DNA from: Suillus spraguei
Taxonomy: Eukaryota; Basidiomycota; Agaricomycetes; Boletales; Suillaceae
Assembly (NCBI GenBank): GCA_016800925.1
Contig: JABCPU010000014.1
Location: 186,001 to 250,000, forward strand
Length of the DNA stretch: 64,000 nt
Direction of reading: 5' to 3'
Part shown: positions 1-9,634 of the stretch, piece after piece
Position numbering within the stretch: the stretch's first letter is position 1
Layout: each line of letters begins with the position of its first letter
Notes under the pieces: model-generated
Seen by the model: only the letters and a program-made list of their open reading frames with translations
Database searches by the model: none
What the model was told of the DNA's origin: nothing
Program-made: the position numbers and the translations under genes

Positions 1-297
1 CTATTCTGTTCGTCATCCGATGTCATACCCAGCGGTTGGCTACCTACTCGATCCCCAACTCAGCTTCATAGTCAATTGCTTCACTGCCATGGTCTCTCGA
101 TATTAGCTTTTATCACTTCATTTTCGCTCTTTCTCCTGACCTCGTGCCAGTGTGCACGAACGCTTTCTCTTTTGGTATACGCTTGTGTATTTGAACGTTG
201 TCTTGGTTGCCGTCCAGCGTTGTCTCTAATATCCGTCTCGTACCCCCAGCGTTCGCGTCTCTCACCTTCATTCTCTTGCGTCCACGTTAACCTGAAA
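1..297. other. Unassigned sequence left of the P450 palindrome
   Basis: I see no gene here. An open frame from 76 to 420 on the plus strand starts in this stretch with a hydrophobic, signal-peptide-like beginning, but it runs across the edge of the inverted repeat near 298 and has no recognisable domain, so I do not call it a gene. Confidence 0.4.
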
Positions 298-3236
298 CAT
301 GAACTGCAGGCTTGTTTTATAATTTATGTCCTTTCACCCGCTGTCAACTGCCTCCCCGCCTCGCAGGATATGAGGTTCGCGGTCACAACTAGTACTACTA
401 TACCCGCAATCCCCCGCTAGAAACACACAAAAGTGCAAGGAGCGCTGTTCGTTACTCCAGACGTACGTGGTACTAGTGTACTTGAAAATACTTTGGTCTC
501 ATTTTAATACCACCAGCATCATTAACTACCGTAAAGGTGGGGAAACCATCAACGACCTCATCACTTTTATCAAGTGAAGAGTTATTTAGATCAATTCCAC
601 CGAGAAACCCCATGCAATCCTGTATCATGAATTACAGCATACTGCAAAGCATTTATGCGTCTCCCCAGCTAGAGGTAGGTCCGCAGTTGTTAAACCACGT
701 CCTGCATATACCGTGTGTTATGGAACCTTAAAGTTCACCACCCACTTGTTCATCATGCTTGAATCAATGAAAAAGTGTTGCATAGACCAAGATTTCAAAG
801 TAAAAAGCTATCTATGGGACGTTCCGCATGTTCGATATAGCACATATGTCACTTGAATTAAAGAAAAGTATGCATAGACCAAGATTTCAAAGCAGAAGAC
901 TATCTCCAAGGGATGCTCCAATGTTATACCATATTCACGATTGCTCTGCTACTGAGTTAGTCTTTCGGAATTGTGAGGTGATGTCGACAGACAGACCTAA
1001 CCCCGTGAGATGCGTCAATGTCTTCTCAGATGCATCAGGAAACCGGGGGACAATGCGACAGGGAAATGTCTCCGGATGACTGAAATAATAAGGCATCAGC
1101 AGACTACTCTTGAGAATATACGATTCTGCAAACATTACGAAACCAGTGCTGAACTTCGGAACGATTGGAATATCCACGCCGTGTTTATCGAGAGCTTTGT
1201 GGGCCGAGAAAAATGCCAGGAAATTCACAATAGCTATCCAGACTGATGCGTCCGCCACATGCTGTCCCACACTGACAAGCACCTTTGAACGGAGAGTTAA
1301 GAACTACGAATAGATGCTCACCACATCCGGCGACCCCAGCCAAAAACTAACGACATTGTATCACTGGTGAGGGACCCGTCTTCATGGAGAAACCTTTCTG
1401 GTTTAAATTCATCAGGATTGGGGTATTTCTTTGGATTGTGCGTCATTGCCCTAAGGTTTGGTCATTTAAAGATATTCAAGATAAGGAAGTAGGGCTTACC
1501 ATGTATTTGAAAACACAGCAATTCCTGATGATCTGTGTCGTCAGCAGCCGTCATTAAATTAGGACGGTACAAACCCTTTGGGATAAAATAACCATCATAG
1601 ACGTCACTGGTTGTCGTCGCGTGAGGGATGCCTGAGAATATCGTCAAATGATGTTCAGAAATTAGTTGTGTTCTGCACAAACCGAATGGTATCACAGGGT
1701 GCCACCTGAGGGTTTCACGCAAAATAGCTTCCACGTAAGGCAACGCTGATCTATCATTGAAGTCCGGAAGTCTATCTTTGCCAACGACTCGATCAATCTC
1801 CGCGTGCGCTTTGGTTTGTACCTCCGGGTTGAGTATCATAGCGAGAAGGAAGACAAGCAACGTGGAAACGGTCTGAGTTAACGACAAACTTATTATGATG
1901 GGCAAGCTCAAACCACGAAAAACTCGCCGTATCATATGCCGCTGAAGACAAAAATGAGTATTAAGAGAAATAATTGTTCACTTTGCATACCTGTGAATAC
2001 AATAGAAGAAACCTCCTTAATTGCATTTATAGTGGCATCATCCTCTTGAGAAAGGTGGAGCTTGTTTAGTGCATCAGCCACAAAGCATGGCCCTGTGTCG
2101 TTAGTAGACTGTCGGTATTCTGTCAGTTTGAGACACCCATACTAATGAAATGCTTCACCATCCTCTCTTTGACATATTGGAAGGGTATCTCCCTCACATC
2201 ACGACCTGCCTGGATACACTTGTCTGACGCTCGCTTGAATGTAGCACCAGGAAACCAGCTAGGTAGCTGCAAAACTGGAAGGATTGTCGAGTGAATTGCA
2301 TCTCACGCCATTACGGTATGAGCAAACATACAGAAAGGGAATGTTTCCATCATCATCATAGCACCTGGCGCTAAACCGTCTTCCATCAGTCCTGCATAGT
2401 TTGTGACGGCGTGGAGAATGTGGTCATCCTTGTCTTTTGCTTCACAATCATACATCATAGACAGCAAAAATGACATAATAAACCTGATAAACATCAATTT
2501 CAATACCACACGAGGAACTGTCACAACTGACATCCGAAAGTGGCTTGTATAATTGCCGGGGTCCTGTAGAAGACTGAACAACATTCTGTGTGCGGAACGG
2601 AGTTGCGCAGCGTGATAAGTCGGTACTGCAGTTTGACGAAACCCTCGGTGTGAAATTTGTCGGTGAAGGCGCCACCTGCTAACTATCAGACACCCATCAA
2701 CATGACATGGAATAATCCATTATGCACCTGTCTCCATATGGCATGAATGCCATGTTAAATTCTGTAGCGAAGCTAGCAGTATCTTCGTGACCAATGCGGA
2801 CTAACACTCCAAGGTGCAACTCACGCTTCATAAACAAGTGACTGAGTTCTATCCGAATATATATTGGAACGTCCTTCAAAAAGGTCTTTGGTGACCTTCT
2901 CGGAATTAATGACCAGTATAGGTTTGTTGAGCAGACGAGCATAAATTATGTCGCCTAGAGAACAATATCAGCTATCATGAACAAACCCCAATCATGACGT
3001 ACCAACCATATGTAGATTTCCAGGCATTGAAGGTCAGCCAAGGTCGAGCAACATCAAGACTGAGAACATTTCCCAGTACCGGAAGGGGTGTAGGACCAGG
3101 CGGCATTGGCTGGGGCTGCGAATGATTGGCCAAGTAATTTCGACAGCAGCTTAAAATGACCATTGTCAAGGCTGATATGGCCAAGTAAAGTACAGGCCCG
3201 TCATTCAGCATCGTTAGAGCGGCTGTGCTGCCCATC
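298..3236. repeat. Left arm of a large inverted repeat (P450 palindrome)
   Basis: The reverse complement of this stretch aligns with 4013-6850 through exons, introns and 3' flank of a P450 gene. The outer edge can be followed to the shared motif GCTTGTTTTATAATTT near 310-326 here and 6837-6853 in the other arm. By eye the exon around the I-helix is above 90 percent identical between arms, while the outer flank is more diverged and has small indels. The arms are separated by about 776 bp. This is a head-to-head inverted segmental duplication. Confidence 0.88.
935..3235 (-). CDS. Cytochrome P450 monooxygenase, left copy of the inverted pair
   Basis: A microsomal P450 would oxidise a small hydrophobic substrate using electrons from cytochrome P450 reductase; the substrate cannot be read from sequence. 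The start at 3235 gives a hydrophobic membrane anchor followed by the proline-rich hinge PPGPTPLPVLGN. Splicing about ten short introns leaves every exon open. The fingerprints appear in order: C-helix WRLHRQ, I-helix AYDTT, ETLR (ExxR), PERF, and the haem loop FGWGRRMCVG, whose ligand cysteine codon is split by an intron. I estimate 500-520 residues, normal for the family. One intron (1873-1927) has a GC donor. Near the C-terminus about 20 extra residues are read in frame where related proteins may have an intron. The family resembles agaricomycete P450s annotated as O-methylsterigmatocystin oxidoreductase-like, which is an inference. A matching copy is transcribed away from it across a shared spacer. 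Confidence 0.8.
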
Positions 3237-4013
3237 GAGTGGAGGGTGTCTTGAAGCCTTGAAGTATACTAGGTCCACTATACAAATATCCGCGCTAAGC
3301 AAACACTGGCAAATCGCAATAAGAAGACAGTAAGATGTGTAGATGCCAGGGGTCATGGTGGTGCTGATAATGAGCGAAACCGGCGGCGCTGTGAGTATAC
3401 TATAAGATGCCTGGACTAGATACGGAAATTATTAATAGAAATCCAAGTGATGGTCAACCTTATGACGTCACACGGAGTTACCTACGTGCAAACCCCAAAA
3501 ATCGCTTTCAAACACCGCGACGACATCACCGTTACAACTGAAGCGCTGGAGTACGCTCCAGGTGAACGTGGGTACCTTATCTGGCCGACGTTACGGGACG
3601 ACTCTTTTTTATGACCTTGGGAAAACCTTAGATGAGGACGGTCGCCATCAGACGACTAGTCGAATTGAGGACACAGAGTCTTTGTTTCTCTTCTGGGATT
3701 TACAAGTTCCGCAAAGCTAGACTCTTTGAGCGGAAGCACTATTTTTGCTCTATGAATCTACTCTCACAGTCGTTAATTTCGCTCTCTTTCAACCTTATGG
3801 CACCACCATGATACGGCACTGGACCCTGAGGTGCCTTTCTGGTATTGCCTCATGTTGAGGCCGTTCACATGTCATCTTATCGCTATTGCTTACATGGTTA
3901 GCACGGTGAGTTCAACTTTCTGACATGCTGGATCAGATCAGTTGTCTAATAGCTCTACATGACATACATATAGTAGACCTTAACTTTGAAGCACCCTCCT
4001 CCTTGAGCACTCG
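3236..4013. promoter_or_regulatory. Spacer between the two divergent P450 copies
   Basis: This 778-bp single-copy stretch lies between the two start codons and must hold the promoters of both divergent copies if they are expressed. I found no open frame of note. Positions 3500-3523 are identical to 7158-7181, which lie just outside the MITE-like element beyond the right arm. I cannot assign transcription-factor sites. Confidence 0.45.
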
Positions 4014-6300
4014 ATGAACAGCAAAGCTGGTCTAACGATGCTGGTCGATGGGCCTGTACTTTACTTGGCCATATCAGCCCTGATCATATTCATGTTAAGC
4101 TACTGTCGAACATACCTAGTCAATCATTCGCAGCCCCAGCCAATGCCGCCTGGTCCTACACCCCTTCCGGTACTGGGAAATGTTCTCAGTCTTGATGTTG
4201 CTCGACCTTGGCTGACCTTCAATGCCTGGAAATCTATATATGGTTCGTAAATCATGATCGGGGTTTATTCATGATAGCTGATGTTGTTCTCTAGGCGACA
4301 TAATTTATGCTCGTCTGCTCAACAAGCCTATCCTGGTCATTAATTCCGAGGAGGTCGCCAAAGACCTCTTTGAAGGACGTTCCAATATATATTCGGATAG
4401 AACTCAGTCACTTGTTTACGAAGCGTGAGTTGCACCTTGGAGCGTTGGCTCGCATTGATCACGAAGATATTGCTAGGTTCGCTTCCGACTTCAACATGGG
4501 GTTTATGCCATATGGAGACAGGTGCATAATGTGTTGTTCCATATCATGTTGATGGGCGTCTGATAATCAGCAGGTGGCGCCTTCACCGACGAATTATGCA
4601 TCAAGCCTTTCGTCAAGCTGCAATACCAACTTATCACCCTGCGCAACTCCATTCCGCCCGCAGAATGTTGTTCAGTCTTTTACGGGATCCCAGTAACTAT
4701 ACAAGCCATTTTCAGATGTGAGTTGCGAGTCTTGCGACAGTTCCTTATGTAGTATTGAAGCTAGTGTTTATCAGGTTTATTATGTCATTTGTGCTATCTA
4801 TGATATATGACTGTGAAGCAAAAGATAAGGGTGACAGCATCGTGCACGCCATCACAAGCTATGCAGGATTGATAGAAAACGGCTTAGCACCAAGTGCTAT
4901 GATGTTGATGGAAACATTCCCTTTCCGTATGTTTGCTCAGACCGTAATGGCACGGCATGTAATCCCCTCAACAATCCTTCTAGTTTTGCAGCTACCTAGC
5001 TGGTTTCCTGGTGCAACATTCAAGCGAGCGTCAGTCAAGTGTATACAGGCAGGTCATGATATGAGGGAGATCCCCTTTCAATATGTCAAAGAGAGGATGG
5101 TGAAGCATCTCATTAGTACAGGTGTCGTGAACTGACGGAGTGCCGACAGTCTACTAACGACACAGGGCCGTGTTTTGTGGCTGATGCATTAAACAATATG
5201 CACCTTTCTCAAGAGGATGACGCCACTACAACTGCAATTAAGGAGGTTGCTTCTATTGCATTCACAGGTATGCAACGCGAAGAATCATTTTTTTCAATAC
5301 TAATTTTTGTCTTTAGCGGCAGCTGATTCGGCGAGTTTTTCATGGTTTTAGTTTGCGCATCATAATAAGTTTGTCATTGGCTCAGACTGTTTCTACCTTG
5401 CTTGTCTTCCTTCTCGCTATGATACTCAACCCGGAGGTACAAACCAAAGCGCACGCGGAGATCGATCGAGTCGTTGGCAAAGATAGACTCCCGGAGTTTA
5501 ATGATAGACCAGCATTGCCTTACGTGGAAGCTATTTTGCGTGAAACCCTCAGGTGGCACCCCGTGGTACCATTCGGTCTGTCCAAAACACAACTAATTTC
5601 TGAACATTAGTTGACGATATTCTTAGGCGTCCCGCACGCGACGACAACTAGTGACGTCTATAATGGTTATTTTATCCCCAAGGGTTTGTACCGTCCTGAT
5701 TCAATGACAGCCACTAATGACGCAGATTGTTAGGAGTTGCTGTATTTCCAAATACATGGAAAGCCTGCTCCCTTATGTTAAATGTCTCCTTTGAAATGAC
5801 CAAACTTTAGGGCGATGACGCACGATCCAAAGAAATACCCTAATCCTGATGAGTTTCAACCGGAAAGGTTTCTCCATGAAGACGGGTCCCTCACCAGTGA
5901 CACTATGTCGTTAGTTTTTGGCTGGGGTCGCCGGATATGGTGAGCATCTACTTATTCATAGTTTTTCACTCTCCATTGAAAACTACTTGTTAGCGCGGGA
6001 CAGCATGTGGCGGACACATCAATCTGGATAGCGATCGTAAATTTCCTGGCATTTTTTTCGGTTCACAAAGCTCTCGATAAACACGGCGTGGACATTCCAG
6101 TTGTTCCGAAGTTCAGCACCGGTTTCGTAATGTTTGCAGAACCGCATATTCCCAGAAGTTGTCTGCTGATGTCTTGTTATTTCAGCCATCCGGAAAAATT
6201 TCCTTGTCGCCTTGTCCCGCGATTCCCTAATGCATCTGTGGAGACATTGACGCACCTTACTGGGTTAGGTTTGTCTGTGGACATCACATCAGAATTCTAA
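4014..6300 (+). pseudogene. Cytochrome P450, right copy, with a broken splice donor
   Basis: The exon layout is the same as in the left copy: anchor plus PPGPTPLPVLGN, WRLHRR, I-helix AADST, ETLR, PERF and FGWGRRICAG, with the haem cysteine again rebuilt across an intron. Most exons are open and most introns keep GT-AG ends, including a GC-AG intron at 5331-5385 also present in the left copy. The lesion is at 5759-5760: the intron after the NTW motif begins GA where the left copy has GT at 1499-1498. The donor should therefore fail and the frame before the haem loop would be lost, unless a cryptic site is used. I call it a probable recent pseudogene; if RNA evidence shows a productive alternative splice, it would be a working second P450. 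Confidence 0.7.
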
Positions 6301-6592
6301 ATGACTGACACACAGTAGCAGAGCAATCGTTAATGTGAACATGTGGAGCGTCCCATGGAGATAATTTTCTGCTTTGGAATCTTGATTTATGCAACACTTT
6401 TCTTTAATTCAAGCATGAGGAACAAGTCCGAGGTAGGTCGTGAACTTTGAGTTGCGATAGCACACGGTGCATGCAGGACGTGTTTCAACGACTACAGACC
6501 TACCTCTAGCTGGAGAGCTACGCAAATGTTTGCTGTAATTCACAATACAGAATCGCGCGGGTTTCTTGGTGGAATTGACTGAAATAACTTTT

Positions 6593-6829
6593 TTACTTGA
6601 TGACGATCGTGACGAGGTCGTTGACAGTCTCCCCACCTTTACGGTAGCTAATAATGCCGGTGTGGTACTCAAATTTGAGACCAAAGTGTACTACGGCATC
6701 TGGAGCTACGAAGCAGCGCTCCTTGCCCTTTTGTATGTTTCTAGCGGGCGATCGTAGCTGTCGCCACTTCATCACCGTATCCAGAGGCGATAGGAAGTAG
6801 AGGCATGAGGCAGTCAATGGCGGGCGCAA
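6593..6829 (-). pseudogene. Unrecognised coding-like relic convergent with the P450, present in both arms
   Basis: This frame gives 78 residues containing SYRKGGETVNDL. The left arm carries the same stretch on the opposite strand around 436-580, reading NYRKGGETINDL but broken by stops and small indels. Keeping the protein pattern while changing silently (SYRKGGETVNDL against NYRKGGETINDL) hints that it was once coding before the arms duplicated. I do not recognise the family. It may be the tail of a neighbouring gene caught at the duplication edge, or chance. Confidence 0.3.
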
Positions 6830-6947
6830 GAACAGAAATTATAAAACAAGCCTGATCCCGTTTCAGAACGGCCCTGCCCCCCCTTCTAGATATCAATCTA
6901 GAACTCAGTGGGTTTGACGTACGGACTTATAAAAGACTAACATTTGA

Positions 6948-7140
6948 CAGCGGCACGTCGGCATGAGACGTTTAGAACAGCGTTCTAAACGCTGCGGGAA
7001 GTCATCGACTAGTTATCCGTTGAGCAATTTAAAGGCGGCGATAGAATTTAATAAACAGTAGAAATGGCTTACATGACGAGTCGACGACTGGATGACTTCT
7101 CGCAGCGTTTAGAACGCTGTCTTGTGCCGACGTGCCGCTG
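6948..7140. mobile_element. MITE-like element with terminal inverted repeats
   Basis: The two ends are inverted copies starting CAGCGGCACGTCGGCA, and similarity continues inward through GTTCTAAACGCTGCG and AAGTCATC for about 60 bp on each side. The element is 193 bp and has no open frame. The left end contains an additional perfect small palindrome, GTTTAGAAC-AGC-GTTCTAAAC. The flanking triplets are TGA on the left and TTA on the right, so a target duplication is imperfect at best; TTA would suit the PIF/Harbinger superfamily. A relic of such a transposase starts 65 bp away, but I cannot show that the two are related. Confidence 0.65.
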
Positions 7141-7205
7141 TTACTAAAGGCGTTCTAAATCGCTTTCAAACACCGCGACGATGTCACAAACCTCTCGACC
7201 GACAC

Positions 7206-7749
7206 TTACGTAGATCTTTGTACTATGTGCACTGACAACGACTCGTTTTTCAGGGTGAAACGGACGTCGACTGCTATATCTATTGCCCCAAAGGTAAATA
7301 GTAATCTCGCGCTATGTATATCTATCACTCGCCACCTCAACTTACCTTCGCAGACAATATTTTCATGCAACCTCCGCCAAACATGGGGTGTCATTACGAG
7401 GAATGGGTGTGGTGTCCCAAATGGTTGCAAACCCTGCTGCAAGGTGATTAAATGCCGACACATCAACTCCCATTGTTGTGATGAAAGCTCGATCATTGCG
7501 AGCCAATTACAGAGCTTGCCAGGGTGTATTGGTACGGGGATTATGCAGTAGGTCACCTCGAATAAGATATGTTCTTCTTGCTCGCCGGCGTGCAAGGCGT
7601 TCACATCGTGATTCTTCAGCTCCTCAAAAAATGACTGCACTAAGTATAGCTATCCTATGCCTCCGGAATGCATCTTCATCATCTATCTCATCCTCCACCA
7701 GCTCAAGCATGTGATATAGTTGATATAGATCAGCGTCGTCGTTGTCCAT
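7206..7749 (-). pseudogene. Degraded PIF/Harbinger-like transposase, N-terminal part
   Basis: Reading down the minus strand from the ATG at 7749, one frame gives an acidic start (MDNDDADLYQLYHMLELV), then RRRARRTYL, NPRTNTPWQAL, RNDRAFITTMGVDV and TIWDTTPIPRNDTP. This is the usual N-terminal half of basidiomycete DDE_Tnp4-type (PIF/Harbinger) transposases. In-frame stops lie at 7624-7626, 7507-7509 (where a tyrosine is expected) and 7363-7365. The catalytic DDE half is missing. It is a dead fragment; the family call comes from remembered consensus wording and was not searched. Confidence 0.65.
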
Positions 7750-8351
7750 GTTTAGGTTAAGAACATGTATTCAAATCTAGATACATCTGGTCTGCGGTTT
7801 AGAACATGTTTCTAGATGTCGATGTATTTTAGCCAAATCTCCGTTTGACCTTGAATCATATTCTTCTCTCATCTTCTTCGATTGCTCGTTCGCTCGGCCA
7901 AGTTCGCGTTTCGCTGAAATCCCGTGGCCTCAGTGATTCATTGCCGTACTCTCACTCCCGGTATCGAGTTCAAGGTCGTGATGTTATGTTTGGGATGAAC
8001 TGGATTCCTGCATGGTCACCGTTTTATGGGAAGATGAGACTCCCATCTCCAATCCTCCATGTCTGGCCTTCAAAGTGGTGACAGCGTCTCATTGTCCCTT
8101 TTTTAGTATCTGCTGATCGCTTTCTGTGTTTCTAGAAACTCCGTGTATACTTAGTAGTAATGTCAATTATATTGAACCTGCTGCTAATGATGGTGAATCA
8201 GAATTATCTCAGTCTTCGTCCCTCGTCGGGGCAATTGTATTGTCTCATAGACGTTCAAACTCGAACTTTATTGTCCATGTCATGCTGTGTCAATCAGGGT
8301 TTTCAACTTTGTGAAGTCTCGTGAGTCGCCAAGTGGAAGAGTTAAAGACTT

Positions 8352-8504
8352 TAACCTGGCCAGTGTGGTTACCACAACAGAATCAAGATATGTTTCTCTT
8401 AAACTACGCAGGTTCGAAACCTGTTGAACTACAGTTTTTTTCTATTGTAACACACTTTGGCATTCATTCATGGATTGTTTCTTTAGAATTCATCGTAACT
8501 GGTC
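8352..8504 (+). repeat. tRNA-Leu-like unit 1
   Basis: An A-box-like AACCTGGCCAGTGTGG starts the unit, a perfect B box GGTTCGAAACC lies at 8411-8421, and a run of seven T follows at 8435-8441. The anticodon-arm region is degenerate. The rest of the unit is a spacer ending CGTAACTGGTC, which recurs in later units. Confidence 0.65.
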
Positions 8505-8650
8505 TTAGCTAGGTGGTTACCACAACATAATCAAAATCTGCTTCTCTTTCACTGTGCGAACCTGCCGACGACAAGGTTTTTTCTGTCGGAACACTCCTTG
8601 ACATTCCCTTATTCACGGATGGTTTCTTTAGAAGTTCATCGTAACAGGTC
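8505..8650 (+). repeat. tRNA-Leu-like unit 2
   Basis: The A-box region is TTAGCTAGGTGGTTAC. The B box is damaged (a few bases missing, leaving GTGCGAACCTG), and six T follow at 8577-8582. The unit again ends CGTAACAGGTC. Confidence 0.6.
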
Positions 8651-8793
8651 TTAGCCTGGTGGTTGCCACAACAGAATCAAAATCTGATTCTCTTACACTG
8701 CAGGCTTGAAACCTGCCTACGACGAGGTTTTTATCGGAATACACCTTGATATTCACTCTGGATGCTTTCTTTGGAAGTTCACTGTAAGTGGTC
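8651..8793 (+). repeat. tRNA-Leu-like unit 3
   Basis: A box TTAGCCTGGTGGTTGC. The anticodon arm CAGA-ATCAAAA-TCTG would present anticodon CAA (Leu). The T arm GCAGG-CTTGAAA-CCTGC pairs perfectly in its five-base stem. Five T follow at 8728-8732. Confidence 0.65.
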
Positions 8794-8941
8794 TAGCCTG
8801 GTGGTTGCTACAACAGACTTAAAATCTGTTTCTCTTTGATTGTGTAGGTTCAAAACCTGCCGATAACAACTTTTTTTTTCCCGATCACAGCACACCTCGT
8901 CACTGATGGATAGTTTCCTCAAAGGTTCATCTTGACTGGTC
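8794..8941 (+). repeat. tRNA-Leu-like unit 4, the best cloverleaf
   Basis: A box TAGCCTGGTGGTTGC. The anticodon arm at 8813-8829 is ACAGA-CTTAAAA-TCTGT with a perfect five-base stem and anticodon TAA (Leu) at 8820-8822. A long variable region, as in class II tRNAs, is followed by a T arm with loop TTCAAAA and stem GTAGG/CCTGC (one G-T pair). Nine T follow at 8871-8879. I cannot pair a convincing seven-base acceptor stem, so this is tRNA-derived rather than a normal tRNA gene. A fragment of a fifth unit begins at 8942. Confidence 0.65.
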
Positions 8942-9634
8942 TTAGCCCTTGTTGTCGCAATATTAACATGGTGAGCCATACCTTTGGACACGCGTCCAAA
9001 ACACTAATTATATTGGGTGTTGTGGCTCGTGAGGCTGCCACAGGTTTTATGTAGTTGCTCTTCGTGCCTAGTCGATTGCATATTGGATGGATTGGTGTCT
9101 GTATACGTGTCTGCGATATCAGGCGCTGATCTGTGGACCATTGCACAGCGTGTCTGCAGTGATTTTAGAATGCACTTGCGATCAAGAAGAAGTTTGCGGG
9201 TAAAGAGACCTATTAACATTCTTTGCTGTCGGGGCACATAGAAGGTGTGTCCCAATCATTGCGATCACTGTTTAGCGTGACCAAGGTTGGAGAGACAAAC
9301 CTTCTAGATTGGAAGCCATCATTGCATTTTATGCTTCGCAGGCACAAATCATTTCATTGTCTGCTTTCACAAGATGTATTTCTTGCGGCCAAAGCTCCAG
9401 ATCTGCACACGCATTACATAAATAACTGAAGGTCAATAAATTTGAACAGTCGCGTCTCGCACAAGGTGTTCGGAGGCCAATAGAAGTTACCTTGCTAGGA
9501 AGGTTCTGAGAAGTAGAAGCCTTGGAAGTAGAGCACGGTGGTCTGACTTTCCATATATGCCCAACCTTCTATGTATAATCACAATCAAGTATTCTGCATC
9601 AATCGATCTGATTGCGAACACGAAGAAACGCCCG

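Larger units (their letters stand above)
4013..6850. repeat. Right arm of the large inverted repeat
   Basis: This is the partner of 298-3236 in opposite orientation. It contains the second P450 copy on the plus strand and about 550 bp of shared 3' flank. The same introns occur at the same places with the same phases, so the duplication was of genomic DNA and not of a retrocopy. Confidence 0.88.
7846..9520 (+). repeat. Dispersed repeat element carrying a tRNA-Leu-like tandem array, copy 1
   Basis: This stretch matches 18758-19555 in the same orientation. The shared blocks are an upstream part (CTTCGATTGCTCGTTCGCTC, TGGCCTCAGTGATTCATTGC), a central array of tRNA-like units from about 8352 to 9000, and a downstream part (GAGGCT...CACAGGTTT, then AGGAAG.TTCTGAGAAG). 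Copy 1 is about twice as long because copy 2 has internal deletions. I see no open frame with a recognisable domain and no long terminal repeats. The borders are set only by where the two copies stop matching. Confidence 0.7.

Noticed and set aside
76..420. Small secreted protein on the plus strand
   Set aside because: It crosses the border of the inverted repeat, has no counterpart in the other arm and no domain.
935..3235. Calling the left P450 a pseudogene because of many stops between open frames
   Set aside because: All stops fall inside introns with GT-AG (one GC-AG) ends; spliced exons stay open and rebuild every P450 motif.
8352..9000. Functional tRNA-Leu genes or a CRISPR-like array
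   Set aside because: Acceptor stems do not pair well and units are mutated; spacers are themselves repeated, unlike CRISPR spacers, and the host is a eukaryote.
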